DNA of 64,000 nucleotides from Myrica gale (lineage: Eukaryota > Streptophyta > Magnoliopsida > Fagales > Myricaceae), in contig OZ005602.1 in assembly GCA_963930655.1 (NCBI GenBank), forward strand, positions 28,843,840 to 28,907,839, given 5' to 3'. How positions within the stretch are numbered: the first letter of the stretch is position 1; every line of letters starts with the position of its first letter. Positions 50,006 to 63,243 of this stretch are shown piece after piece. The notes under the pieces are model-generated. The model saw only the letters and a program-made list of their open reading frames with translations, was not told the origin of the DNA and searched no databases. Both the position numbers and the translations under genes were made by a program.

Positions 50006-53000
50006 TGTTGTGCTATGATGTTTGTATTGATATGATCATGTGTCTTTCTTAAGATAAAATATTAAGCCACAGGTAAGATATCACTTTCTAAACTTCATGT
50101 TGACTGACTAAGCTTTATGTGAGAACAAATAACAATTTGCTGGAAGAAAACAGTACTGGCTTGCATGTAGAGTTTTACTCATGGAAAGTGTCCTAAAACC
50201 AGCATGTTCTCTTCTCTTTATCTGATCAGTGGCATCAGAGGAAGATCATGGATTTATATTCATAATATTATCCTGTAATATATTGGGCCAGTGATATTAA
50301 TTACCTTTAAGGTTTAGAAATTGGAAGGAAAAGGAAAGGAAACCAAAAGGATTAAAACCTCAATTAACTGATAATTAAAGGAAAACAAGGTTAAGTAAGG
50401 TTATTTAAATGGATCAATGTCAACTGGGTCAAGGCTAACCCATGCATTTTGGAAGTTGGGTGCATGCCATTTCAACGACAAATACTAAAATGGAGCAAAA
50501 AGGAAAGAATTAAAAGAAAGGGAGATTGCTTTCTATGTCTGCAGGCTTACAACAAAAAAATTGCCTCTTCCATATTTTGTAAGTGGCACAGTCATTGACA
50601 ATTGATATTTATTTACGTAAAATAGATGAGCATTTGCACAAAACATATATGGAAAACAAATCTTTTCGTACGTACACATGTTTTTATTTTATTTTAATTC
50701 TTTGAAACAATCTCTTTGAATCTTCTACTTATAACTATATTTTCTTTTGGGTTCCAAAAAAAAAACATGAATAGACCTCCATTTCCATAAACCCTCCCAA
50801 GAGGGAGGACAGAGGATACATGTATATATAGAAGCTTCTAAGATAAATGGATGCCAAGGTTTCTAAGACAAATTAACCAAAGACTTCATATATAGGAATA
50901 TTTTAGCTGCAAAAGATATATCTAGCTATAGTACTTCTACTCTTTTGAAGTTAGTACTTCTGCTTTTTTGAAGTTACCCAACTGAATGAGAACCACCATA
51001 ATTAATACTACTCGAATGGCTACAGAAGCCGGAAGATTGACAACATCATCGAATATGATGTTTGATACTCTAATGGCCTCCTAAAATGCGAAGAGCCAAA
51101 ACCAATTAAAGAGGAGTGAAGGCATGATTCTTATGTCTAAATCTAACAAGACAAAGCTAATTAAACATAGTCTTAATCACAGAACTAGTTAAGGGACTCA
51201 ATTTATTCTTAATTCCACTTAATCACAGAACTGTCTTTCTCGTACTGATATCAATCCCCGCCTTGATTATTTATTACTACTGTTTAATTGCTCTCCACAT
51301 TGAACATTTAGGTTTATATATATATATATATTGAACTTTAGATTCCAACACAAAGACAATGGTCCTCTTGATGTCCAGTGCTTTGCACGCCATGCACTAG
51401 ATCTGCACGTGATCACCTGTCCAGGGCTTAATTTGTCTCAATGCCCTATCGGGGTTCCCAACATGCTTGCTGTTTTAGATTCACACCCCATACCCCTTTA
51501 TGCAAATGGAGGTACGTCTCATAATCAAAGGGACTAGCTTGGTCTAGTTATTATCTCATTCTCATCAAGGGCATGCACCAATCATGCAAGAAAACAAATT
51601 GATCCTTCTTAATTCAGCAGATCATGTGAATTTCATACATTGCTTTTACTCTTGCTAATATGGTGCATGTGATCATGCTGTGCGCATAATATTATTTTGG
51701 AAACTACAGTTTTTTTTTAAAGGACGATATCTCCAAATTTTATTAAATGCCTCATTTATAGCAATGAAATACCATGGTCACATGATACATCTAAGACCAG
51801 ACAAAAATACAAGAAAACTACTTGTTAAGATTTATTTAGGTGAGTTCCTGATGATAATGTACTTGAAAGTGCATTTGTACATTAACCTAAAAATACAAAT
51901 TAGTAATTCAGTCAAACTTGCCAATCAAGAGTACGAGGACGATTCCTATTTAGGATTGCACTTAATTTTTGGTCTGTCATATAAATTTTGTAGTACGTAC
52001 AATGATTTTGGTTCCCTCTATCATTAATATCCAAAATATTTGAAGGGAATTTGCTTTAGAAGACTTCACGTGGTGTAACCTTGCGCAGCAAATGATGTTG
52101 ATCATCTGAATTTCCAATAAAATTAGAACGCTTGATGATTCTCTCTCATCCTTATTAGGATTAATTAATCGGTCGTGCCCAGTGGTGGTCCTCACGTTAT
52201 GTTGTACAATATTGAACAAAACCAATGAGAATGGTCCTCGACTTTGAATATTCCACCTGGCGGCCTCTCAGAAACTAAAAAAATAAGAGAAGGAAAACGA
52301 AACTTGCCATATAAATATATGGGTAAGCTCTAATATAGTATTTCTGTCATGTATATTTATCTTGCTATTTATATTATATCCCACTCTCAGGATCTTAAAT
52401 ATGAAATCTGAATTATTACGAAATTCAAGTTCATACTTTCATGATGTATGATCCTAGGATTAACGTATAACGTATCATTTTGATCCTTAGAGGGGTTAAA
52501 AAAACTGTGAAGTTTTACGTTGTGGGATATTGTTTGAATTTTTCGTGGGATAAAAATCTGATATCAATCATAAATAAAAGCTGGTAATTATAAGATTATC
52601 TTAGATAATCTCGGTATCTAAACTTTCGAATTAAACTACTGTGCAAACTTGAAGACTTCCGGCCGAATGATGATCACTGAGTTGATTAGGAGACTGCAGA
52701 ACTCTTGTTAGGTCCTTGTTTGAGAGAGGAAGAAGGGCGGGGGGAACAGAGTTGATAAATGCTGAGAAGCTGCGACCGTGTATGTTAGAGCGCGCAGCGG
52801 AGCTTATATGATTTTTCTTTGTCGTTTGTAGGTGCAACGTCTACTTCAGTCTGCAGATCCAAAGAAAAGCAGTACTGCTTTTTTTTTGCATACCCTACAA
52901 GAGAGAGACTGAGAGAGAATAGGTCTGCCAGTCACGCACAGTCGAATGGCCCCGCATGATTTGTCACTCTCTTTTTCTTCTGTCACCCTTCTCCATCACA

Positions 53001-53439
53001 ATATATATCAAGAGAAAGCCAGCAGGTTCTGCTATAGCTAGAAAGACAAGTTTTCGGGGGCCATTTTCTGGTGGGCGTGTATGTGTTTAAAAGGACTTTT
53101 TCTTCAGTTGTTCTTAGATTTATGGATGAATGAGGAGTTTTTCTTTATCGGTTCTGTCAACTGATGAAGTAAGGTTTACCTTACGTGTGTGTTTGATCTG
53201 TTATATAAACAAGTAGCCGCCATTAATTATTAGCTTGAAGTTCTGACTTCTGAGGTACACCAAATTTATGATATTACTCTTCATATAGCTTGTTTGGGAT
53301 TTTATATACATACAAGTATACTTTTGTACTTTGCATGTACAGATAGATCAATATGGTCTAAGTAACATGCAAATCATGGGAGATCTAAATTCCTAGGCCG
53401 CAATTAAGTCATCTTTAAGCATCATGGATGAAAGCTAGT
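50006..53439. other. 3.4-kb spacer, no gene recognised
   Basis: AT-rich with scattered short ORFs on both strands, none longer than about 115 codons and none with a known motif. Includes a short (AT)n at about 51317-51331. Confidence 0.45.
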
Positions 53440-54180
53440 CCTTGTTTGGATAGTCAAAATATTTTTTTTTAAGATTTTTTAATAAAAGATAGTGTTGAAA
53501 ATATGAAGTCCCACATTGCTAAGGCAACGTGGGCATTTGCAATTAGTGGCTTATAAATAGTCCTCATGTAAACATTTTAAATCATGTGAGAAAATTAATA
53601 AATCAATTTTCATAATTGGATGTCTCACTTATCAAGTTTAAATATTTTTTCTTTAGTTGTTTTTTTATTTCTTACATGGTATCAGAGCAAGGTTTTCGGT
53701 TTTAGTCCAGTTATCTTCTGGCGACCATCCGACATCAGTACCGGCTTCAGACCGGCGACCTCTCGGCATAGTACCGGTAACTTTTCAAGCGCTATGTTTT
53801 TTTCTTGAATTATTTTTTGTAATTCCACACCTTGAGTTTGCGGAGGAGTGTTGAAAATATGTAGTCTCACATTGCTAAGGCAATGTGGACATTTGCAATT
53901 AGTGGCTTATAAATAGCCTCCATGTAAACATTTTAAATCATAAGTGAGAAAATTAATAAATCCATTTTCATAATTGGATGTCTCACTTATCAAGTTTAAA
54001 TATTTTTTCTTTAGTTAAATTTTTATTTCTTAAAGATAGTGCATACTGTATTGGTATTCACGACGAATTTATCGGAATTTGTAAAAAAATTATTATAATT
54101 TATTAAAAAGAGTGTTTAAAATTATGAAAAAAAGTGTTGTAGAAAACATTTTCGAAATTTTTGGCTCATCTAAACAAGGG
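53440..54180. mobile_element. MITE split by a TRIM insertion
   Basis: The outer ends CCTTGTTTGGATAG (53440) and, as reverse complement, CCCTTGTTTAGATGAGCC (ending 54180) are inverted repeats. Both sides carry CTAG next to the ends. The AT-rich halves (53440-53492 and 54035-54180) are of the same type as the other TGTTTG-ended MITEs in the window. The middle is occupied by the TRIM at 53493-54034. Without it the element is about 200 bp. Confidence 0.65.
53493..54034 (+). mobile_element. TRIM (miniature LTR retrotransposon), fossil
   Basis: Two LTRs, 53493-53676 (184 bp) and 53849-54034 (186 bp), both starting TGTTGAAAATATG and highly similar. Directly after the 5' LTR is TGGTATCAGAGC, the initiator Met-tRNA primer-binding site; before the 3' LTR is a purine tract (GCGGAGGAG). 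The internal part is only about 170 bp and non-coding. Flanked by GATAG at 53488-53492 and 54035-54039, a 5-bp target duplication. Structurally whole for a TRIM. LTR similarity above 90% suggests an age of a few million years at most. Confidence 0.9.
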
Positions 54181-54930
54181 CTAGCTGTATCTGCCTTATT
54201 TTCACTTCGCGTCTCATCAAACAAATTTTCTTATTCTTATTGAATCCATAGTTTTTACCACAACAGACAGGATTTAGCTGCTGGATGAGGAAAGACTTGT
54301 TTGTCCAGTGCTTGAGTTTTCATCCGATCATGCCTTTTAATGTCAAGTGGGTCCTTCTTCTTTTTTCGGGTTATTGATTACCCAATTGAAAGTAGAAAAA
54401 TAAGGAAGAGTAGGGCCCATAGCCTACGTCTAGCACTTATTTCCTTTCAAAGAGCATTACTTCTAAATTCTAACCTATATGGTCTAAAGGGGATGGCAAC
54501 ATGTGTGAGACCATATGGAGCTCTCTTTTTTTTTTTTTTTCTAAGTAACCATATGGAGCTCTCGATAGTAAATCAACTTGTCTCATTTTTTTTCTTGTCT
54601 TCGAATGATGATGGACACTGGGTGCATGCAGAAGGCTGAGATTATACCTTTTTCCTTGTCTTTAAAGAGTAAGAGGTTTATGAAAATGTTAACCCTGTAC
54701 AGGACTAACAGGAGCAATCTCTCGCTAGCTGTATCCTAGCTACTGTAAGTACGTTTACTTCATCTGCTATCTATCTCTCTACCAGCAATAGCATTCCACC
54801 GCGACAGGAGCGCGAATAGAAGAAGAAGGTCATGAAGTTAGACATCTCAGTTTTCTCATAAGCAACCAACATAGACTAGCATGTTTTCCACGAGGCTAGC
54901 TTCTACAAAGTTTGAATGATAAGAGGGGAA

Positions 54931-54983
<53 letters not shown>

Positions 54984-57900
54984 TAACAGATGTGGCTGAC
55001 CAGGCTGCCAGCCGAAAACGTGTACAAACTACATAAGATGTGAAAAAGGATAATCATTTTCTGCTTTGAACAATCGTGAAAGTCCAGAAAGAAGTGACAC
55101 CTAAACGTAATATATATGCCCAGGTTCCATGTAAAAACCCATTTTATGTCGTTTTAGAGTTGGATTCTCCTCCAATCAAACTTGGTTGACGAATCTCATC
55201 AACGTTATTATTTGTATTAAGCCGAAAGGGTTACTTAGTGCTAGTGGAAAGTTGGACATGGAGAGTGGAAAATCGACATAAATCTATCTGCTCTTTCTGT
55301 TTCACCTAATGACATGAAACGAATCCTCTACCGTCAGTTGCCTCATAACCTAAGAAAAATACTACTAATCTCAGAGTTCTTTCCAAGATATTTCTCACGT
55401 CATTAACTCCCAAGGCCTAGACCTAAAAAACTTTGACCCCCATGTTTATTTGCATAATTGCACTGTTTTGGAGCAAGAAAAAGGTTTTTTTTTAAAAAAA
55501 AAATCGTAGGCTTTATAATTTACTGCTTTGATGACACCATTAACGAAGTGATTCCATCCTAGTTGAATTCTATTCAGGGGACTCTATTTCTCTGTTTTCT
55601 TTTCTGTTTAAAAAATGATGATAAAGTTATTGGGAAAGAGGAATCTTTCTTTTACCGCACATGAAATGGACAAAGGCCACCCACGAAGTTGGGTAGAAAG
55701 AAAGGGTTGCAAGCGAGTGATAACCTGAAGACATAGTGGGGAGAGGACACTCGAAAGAAGGGCTACCTAGGTAGGAAACCCATGTGCCCCAATGTTCCAA
55801 AGAAGTGTCTCGGCTGAGTTTGTATGGGGGCAAAAACAGTCGCATGATTCAGTCACATGGGCCTTTAGGCATGAGTGTCCTTCAAAGAAGGGAGATAGAC
55901 AGAGAGAGGTGTGGCTTTCGTGGATGTGACTAAGCGCTGTTGCTCTTGTCTGCTACAATATATTTCTTTGGTCTAAATGCTTAAATATCTCGGGCGTTAA
56001 TCATTGGTGATTTTCTCAGACATTTCGCTTGCTAACGACAAGTCAGACCGACATTTGTTAATAATATAGGACGCAACTCTTCTCTGTTTAAAAAAATCAT
56101 GCAGTTCATTTAATAACACAGGAAAAAAAAAGGACTAAAACCCAATAAGAAAGCAAGAAAAAAATAGATTTGAAAACTCTCCATTCGGACCATTCCTAGT
56201 AGATTCATAGGAACCAAACAAAACAAAAAATAGAATACCCGAGTATATGTCTTTGGTCTTTGGATCAGATAATGCTTTACCTCCTATACTAATTATCAAA
56301 ACCTGGGTATAGTTTGGCAAAATTCCTTTTCCCAGTCAATGAATTTGTTGTAACGCTCTATATGGGCCTATATTGACGCAGTTCTGATTCAGCCATTCGG
56401 CCATTACAACCAGGTCATATTTGGCCCAAAATTTGTACCCTGTCCACGAAGGGCATGAAAAGAACCTTCCCTCAAGCTAATTTCCCTAGTAAATACTAAG
56501 CACGGTTTTGGGTCCAATCTGGGGCCTTTGCAAAACTACTTTAGGGTGGGCAATGGATTCATGGAAGAATTGAACTGGACCCAAAAAGAACATATTTTCA
56601 TGCCACCAGAAAAGTTCTTATTTGCCACGAATTTAGCTCCGTTTGGTAACTAAACTTGAGACTTTGAATCGAGTTATGCGATCTTATCCCCCAGTACAGT
56701 CTGACCTCTGTAATCATCTTCTTAGAGCTTTGTTTAGCCTTAATGCTCCTTGTAAAGACAGGTTTGGGTTAGATTTATCAAAACAACTGGTTTTGGGTGG
56801 TAATAGTGACTTTTGTAAAGATTATACACGTGTATTGAGCATAATGGTTTGATCCTATATCGGATAGGATCAAAAGAGCTAGTGACTAAGATGGTGTATC
56901 GTTGGCTAAAGTTTTTGGTTAAATGGTGTCCCATGATATTATATGAAACCTTTTCTTGGATTTTTCTTTTTGTTTTCTCCTAGCATGTTTCTCCCCTACA
57001 TTTTGCAGACTTATGTCTTATATGTCATACAAATAAGAATCTCTGTGACATATTCTCTGATCCCCCTCGATTACACTGGAAGTCCTGGGATAAATAAAAG
57101 CGCCACAAACATAAAGTAATATTACTTTTGTGCCTATTTAGAAAAAAAGTACTACTTTTGTCCCTTTTTCCAGAGGTCTTCTTTGGGAAGTACCTTTTCC
57201 CAATTTATTAAACTCCCAGTTGTGGTGGATGCTAGCAATAGGGTTCAGAGCTTCATTTTTTATGAGCATCGGGATACTTTAGTAGCTAAATTAGTCCACG
57301 CTTTGTTAGTGACAGTTCTTTCAATCAACTTTTGATCATCCACTGCTAATTGGTACGCCGTAGCTAATGCTACTTTCATAGGTCTAATTAGCACAAAGAA
57401 TGCAGAACTGGAAGAAATTCCATGCCCTAAAAATTTTAAAACCCAGTTTGTAGGAAAACTATTCCACAAGATGTTTTCTACTGCAGAATGAATGCATAAC
57501 TAGCAGAAATTATATATTTAATAAAAGCCCAGTTGTTAAAAAAAATGCCATTGACAATCTTGTGGAAAGTCTCCGCCTTGGGAATGAGGGGCCAACTTAT
57601 AGTCATTTGTCAAAGAAATATTCAATACTAGCATGCCAGCCCTACTTACATCATACCAGCCCAATGCCTTGTTCTATACTGCAAATAAAGCTTTCTACAA
57701 ATATTCCTTCCACAAAAAACATGTCGTTAATGCATTAAACTAATGCACAGCAACCTTGATAATAATAGAGAACTCATCTTCATTCAGCAAGACTCGTAAT
57801 ACCTTTTCCACATAGTCCTTCCCTCGAAGCAGACTGATGAATGGCGTATGCAACCATCATCCTTCATGCGTATAAAGCTACTAAAACATGGTGATTGCAT

Positions 57901-58371
57901 TATTTCTATGATTCCACAAGAAACCAGAAAAAAGATAAACAAGATGTGCAACCGAACAAGGAAGTCCCACACGGTGCTACTGACAATTGCAGGTCAGAAT
58001 GTGTCTATGGCTGACAAAAGTCCACAGGTATAAATATCTGATTGACACCTTCCAAAGGTCAAGGGAAAGAAGGCCAACATGTATACCAAAAGGGGTACAT
58101 TAGAAAGTTTTTAGCAGGGCCTGTGTTGTGGGACTGCATCAAAATTGGACGACAACAAAATAAACAGTCATTAAAAGTGACGAGAATAAGAATGCCAGGA
58201 ATTTACTACTCTAGGAAAATGTCAGCCATTAAACTGAGTAAATACCTTTCAATGATTGCAAGGAAAATGGATCCACAAGATTGATATACATTCATCCAGA
58301 ATAAATTGAAGTTTTTTGACATTGTTTGATACATAGTGTTCAGAGATATCAAAACTAAAAGCTCTATCTTC
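54181..58371. other. 4.2-kb spacer, no gene recognised
   Basis: Contains a (GA)n tract and short chance ORFs. I found no exon-like conserved block on either strand. Confidence 0.45.
54934..54981. repeat. (GA)n microsatellite
   Basis: About 24 uninterrupted GA units. Confidence 0.95.
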
Positions 58372-58520
58372 AACTATATAATTTCATAGAGGTGAACTTT
58401 GATGACGGCAATGGGCATATACATGGGCTTGACAAGTGACTCTCAATCTTGAACTATATAATTTCATAGAGGTGAACCTTGATGACGGAAATGGGCATAT
58501 ACATGGGCTTGACAAGTGAC
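58372..58520. repeat. 80-bp period tandem duplication
   Basis: 58372-58440 and 58452-58520 are nearly identical (AACTATATAATTTCATAGAG through GGGCTTGACAAGTGAC). It lies just beyond the bZIP stop codon and may be part of its 3' UTR. Confidence 0.85.
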
Positions 58521-58712
58521 TCAATCTTTCAAGCACTAAAAGGACTAAAAACTGCTCTAGGCCGTATAGACGTCATATTGAAAACTGGCATACCTGTATA
58601 AACTTTTGGATTCTTACAAAAGGATGATCCGAAGGCACATGAAACTTACAAATGATATTTGTCCTGCTACTTATTCGGCTTGTGATAGATATGACACTAA
58701 GGTTTCCACTGT

Positions 58713-59465
58713 CTAAATTGTTTGTCCTTCTGCATTCACCGTCTCATTTGTGCTAGCTCGACAATCTACAATTGCAGGTTGATAGTTCTCTTCCCACGAT
58801 ATCATCATTTTCCCACTTCCAGCAATACCAGCCCGCGATGATGACTCGGCAAGTGGATGGAAGCATGGTAAATTAGTCTGACATTGTAGGCCAATTGCTG
58901 AGCTAGCAGACTGCAACCCACAATCACCTTCTTTAAACATAGTATTAGTGTTACACGGCTTTTGATAGGGGAAAACACCAAGCTCATTGTCAATCTTCCC
59001 TCTAAGGTCTAGCAGAAGACTTCTCAATCTCAAAACCTCAGATTCGAGAATTGCTTGCCCCTGTAATTTTCTAACCAATTGCTGGTTCAATATGTGCAAT
59101 TTATTGACTTCCTCTTCAAGATAAGCTGTATGAGCCTTCTTTTTTTCCCTATACTTCCGAACTGCTTCTCTGTTTCCGGAAGGTCTTCTTCTTCTTGAAC
59201 TGCTATCCTTTTTATTGTTTGGGTGTTCATCTTCTTCAGATGCAAGAACCTGGGTGTGAGTATGATAACATGTATGTGTATGGGCTGCATCAGGGCCAGG
59301 CGGGTTGCAAGTGTGAGTGTGGGTGCATGTTCTGGTGTTCTTCAAAAAATCATCAAGAAACGAATCAGCGGATGTTGAACCCTGAAAATTGATAGACGAA
59401 TTGGGATTTAACATTTGAACATTTTGTGAAAGCTCTACATCCCCATCATCCATGGTTTCTGCCAT
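58713..59465 (-). CDS. bZIP24-like: F-group bZIP transcription factor (bZIP19/23/24 type)
   Basis: Group F bZIPs bind DNA in the nucleus; bZIP19/23 control the zinc-deficiency response (ZIP transporters) and bZIP24 is linked to salt response. Intronless CDS, 250 residues, ATG at 59465, stop at 58713-58715. A Cys/His-rich zinc-sensor motif at residues 47-72 (CTHTHTCNPPGP, then HTHTCYHTHT) is intact. The basic region is at about 91-110 with N98-x7-R106 (NREAVRKYREKKK), followed by a leucine zipper to about residue 155 and the family's LLDLRGKID block, then FPYQKP. The HTHTCYHTHT form with a relatively short C-terminus is closer to bZIP24 than to bZIP19 as I recall them. A second ATG at codon 5 is possible. 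5' UTR introns are likely upstream but not resolved. Confidence 0.95.
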   Translation of the reverse strand: MAETMDDGDVELSQNVQMLNPNSSINFQGSTSADSFLDDFLKNTRTCTHTHTCNPPGPDAAHTHTCYHTHTQVLASEEDEHPNNKKDSSSRRRRPSGNREAVRKYREKKKAHTAYLEEEVNKLHILNQQLVRKLQGQAILESEVLRLRSLLLDLRGKIDNELGVFPYQKPCNTNTMFKEGDCGLQSASSAIGLQCQTNLPCFHPLAESSSRAGIAGSGKMMISWEENYQPAIVDCRASTNETVNAEGQTI

Positions 59466-61555
59466 TACTTTAGATGAAACTGTCTGCAGTCAAGCCCCTC
59501 CATATCTGCAGGATCCAATTTTTTAAAATATGGAAAGGGATAAGTGCTACAACTCCAACAAAAAAATAACGTCTACTTTAAGTAGAACGGACGCAAACCC
59601 ACGAAGATTTCACTCAAAAAGTACGAATCCATGATTACAGATTAGGTAATTCAAGAATATATGCAAAGAAACACAACCTTCAGAACAAAATCTTTTTTTT
59701 TCCCTGAAGCAGAACAAAATCTATTAGTTATGCACTGCATCAAGGACATATATATCTACCAATCAACTTGATCTTCATGACCAATACGTAGAGACAAACC
59801 CTAAGCTGAATTCCAAGTTGAGAGATGAAGATATGAAAAGCATCTTTTTTGAGCAATTCAAAGAATACCCAGATAAAGTTTCTTCATAAGAGGATGGAAT
59901 CAATCATAAAGACAAGATTTTGAGGTTGAAATTATTCAAATGGAAGAATCCCAAAGCTCCCAAGCTTCAAGTGGGGCAACAGAATAGAACATTTAAAAGC
60001 AGAACTTTTAGTGACGAATCTGACGAAAAGCATCAAGCAGGTTTCTCGCAGATTGCAGAAGCTGAAAATTCTGCAACTAATTGTCAATTGCACCGAGATT
60101 GTTTACCTGATTTCCGGTTAGATACTCCCTGACCATGATAGTTTCAGTTTATCTCCTGCCTAACCAGGGAAGCAATAAGCATCTATGAAGTCTTTTTTAT
60201 ATGTTTTCGTCTGTTCTGGTAGGTCCAAAAGACAATCTTGGTCAACCAGGCCTACAGTCTCACTAACTGTTTATGGGAAAAACGTCGTCTTGTTCTGGGG
60301 AAAAAGAAAAGAAAAGAAAAAGTCCAAAAATAAAGTTAGGATAAGCCTATCTTTGCCACCGAGCAATATGTTAAAATTGAGACTAATTAAAGTTTTATTA
60401 AATTTTGAAAGAAAATACTGAAAAAATAAAATGGTTTGAAAATTAGTTAAAAAGTGAAGAATAGATTATTTGAGTTAATGGCTATGTTTATTATAATAAA
60501 AATAGATGATTCATAGAAAAAAATAATTTTGTTTGATAAATTTGAGCTAGATATGTTTACGAGAAGCAAAGCCAAGGTGGAATATTAGGAGACCTTCTAT
60601 GGGAAATTCGAAGGCATTCCTACCAAGATTCTTTCACCGATGGATTAGGATGCTGTTGCGGAGATGCCTTGTACTGTGGCTTGGCCTCTGCATATAGCAG
60701 GACTCCAAGAGATTCATAGCGAAGTCTCGTAGTTGTGATCTTCCTTGCTTGCGCTGCCCGCACGATAGAAGCAGGCAATGTTGCAGAGACATGTGCCCTT
60801 CTATTTTGTGCTTCATGTATTTCTTACTGTTGGCGTGGTGGTCTTAACAGATGCTGGAATTGCTCCACTGGGGGAGATGTTGCCTTGCCTTCTGAACGTG
60901 AAAAACCTGAACTCAACACTGTCAATATCTTTTATCCGAGATTGGCAGTCTATACAAATTTATTTATACGTATAAACAAGGGTCGCTCCTGCAAAAGGGG
61001 TTCCTAACATCAATGTACTTCCAAATTTAATGTAGCAGCAAATTCTCCAGATTGACCTGAACATAAGGAGGACGGAAAGGGGAAAAAGTACTATCCACTT
61101 TACATGAAACAGAGGATTATGTACCTTCCTCATTGCTGCAGGCTTGCATTATGAATTTAATAGTAGCCAACAAAGGCAGATACTGCATGCATAACACTTT
61201 AGTTTCGGCTTTGAAAAAACGTTTGCTATGATCTCTACAATTTCTTATACCATTTAATTAAGAGAGATAGATACAAAAGGTGGATCATATTGTAAGACTT
61301 ATACTGATCGAAATTTTACATGAATAATATTAAATAATATAAGATTCACCTATTGTGTCTATCTCTCAAAAATAGAAAAATTATTTTTTACCAACAATAT
61401 ATATTGTTTAACAGTCCGCTATTCCTAATAGGACAATATATGGGATGATCACCGTGTACAAGGACAGTGTGTCACCTGAGTTGTAAGCCAATGGGTTTGG
61501 TTAAAGAACTTTGCTATCGACCATTCCAAATATTGTATGTATGATTTCACAAATG
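59466..61555. other. bZIP upstream region and spacer
   Basis: The first about 500 bases probably hold the bZIP leader, perhaps with an intron ending at the CAG near 59507. From 60.2 to 61.5 kb no gene is recognised. Confidence 0.4.
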
Positions 61556-61734
61556 ACATGTTTATTTGTCTAAAATTTTGGGGCCAAAATTTTCAACAAA
61601 GCAAACATACTTTAAAATTTTTAACTTTTACTCATACATTTTAAAATTTTTACGAACTCCAATACATTTTAATATTAAAAAAATTCTCAAAATTTTATAA
61701 ATATTTTTCAAAATTTCTGTTAACAAACCTACCC
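61556..61734. mobile_element. MITE of the TGTTTG-ended family
   Basis: Left end ACATGTTTATTTGTC and reverse complement of the right end GGGTAGGTTTGTTAAC frame CTTTTACTCATACATTTTAA and GAACTCCAATACATTT, the same interior motifs as the copy at 33.9 kb. About 179 bp. Confidence 0.55.
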
Positions 61735-62916
61735 AAAATTAGTCCAAAGAAAAGTGGAGGTTCAATTTCAAAGCATCTCTGACTGAGGAAGCAAACATCC
61801 AATGGCTAACATACACGGGCTACTTGAAGTTTTGACAACAGAGTGCTTAGTTAATGGAACTGGACCCCACTGCCCTAGCATTTCTAGAGTTTTCCGGACA
61901 GTCCATTTTGGAGTATTTTGCTCTGGAGGTAAAACATTATAAGTCTAGAAACTCACCATGGGATTGGGAGGTGTCTCCTCCGAAAATCACCAAAAGCAGC
62001 CCGAAACGAAGAAGGCAGAAGCTGGCGCGTGAGAGCGCGCGGAAGCTCACGCACCGTTAGATACGGGGACGAAAAGGAGCGCTGAAGGCCGAGGGAGATA
62101 GGAGGGCTTCTAGAGAGAAGGCACGGCCTCTCTCTAGAAACTAGGGTTTGGAAGTACGTCCTGATCATAATGTAGTTAGTACCCCTGTAATTATCGCTCC
62201 TGCATGCTTCTGGGCAATTTCCCTAAGAAATGATTGCAACTTAGAAGTTGCCAAGGAGGACAACACATTTAAAAAGAGAAAAAACACAGTATTATTGAAT
62301 GTTATATAATCCAAATTGTCTCATAAATACGGATATTTCTTTTCGATCTTTATTTTCACATAGAGTGATCTCTATTAACCCGCTTCCATCCTCTACTTTG
62401 CCAATAATACTTTTATTTTAAATTTACATGTTAAAGTCTTTCAAGGTTAAAAAGCTTATCTTTCAAAAAAAAATAGACGAGTATATGGATTCTATTTTTA
62501 ATATGAAGGTTCTTGTGGTATTACACTTGAAATTATATGATGAGCAACTTTTAGTCTTCTCAACAAACCAACCCATAAGTAAATTCACGAACTTTTTAAT
62601 TAAGTTTGAGGTTTATATGTCACTAAAACTAGATTTATACTTGCCATACGTTTTTAGTTGCAAATACCAAAAGTCACCTCCAATCCTCCATAATTTGTTC
62701 CTTTTTCTGTGTTTTTGGTTCTATTGGACCATTCTCTTTAAGACATGGTGAATGGGGAACTATATGCATTTTGTGTATTGAATACGTTTAGACATCATTC
62801 TATATGAAAACAAACTCCACTCGTTAATGGAGGTGGATCAAGATAACTTTTGTTTTTCTTTACAATAAGGAAAGTCTTATGCTTAAGACCTTCTGGGAAT
62901 AATATCGAACTAAGAC
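61735..62916. other. Spacer, no gene recognised
   Basis: A 68-codon ORF at 61854-62060 ends in a basic Arg/Lys-rich stretch, and a GC-richer patch (62.0-62.15 kb) follows. I cannot assign either. A short inverted pair (TCTAGAGAGAAGGC and GCCTCTCTCTAGA) lies near 62110-62140. Confidence 0.35.
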
Positions 62917-63243
62917 CAAAGGCGGATTCAGGGGGTGCGGCCCTGGGCGGGGTCCCGATTTGTTTAGGATTTTTCATTCCCTTGAATTTCGGTGGAGTTC
63001 CTGCTGCTCAAACTAACATTTTCTTATATATATATATAAGATGTAAATTAGTAGGATCTAATTGCCACTTTCAGTCTTAGCAAATAGTATGTACGTGTAT
63101 TTTAAAATTTTTGATGTTTTTTAATCCTTAATTTTTCGATATTTTAATTTTAAGACACTTTTTACATTACGTTGAAAATTTTTTTTTATCATTTCGCCTT
63201 ATGTGTCCGACCCCCTTCAAATTGGATCCTGGATCCGCCACTG
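62917..63243. mobile_element. hAT-type MITE, 8-bp target duplication
   Basis: 327 bp. The left end CAAAGGCGGATTCAGG and reverse complement of the right end CAGTGGCGGATCCAGGAT match the common plant hAT end type CAGTGGCGGA-CCAGG. Flanks ACTAAGAC (62909-62916) and ACTAAAAC (63244-63251) agree at 7 of 8 bases. Non-coding. Confidence 0.8.
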
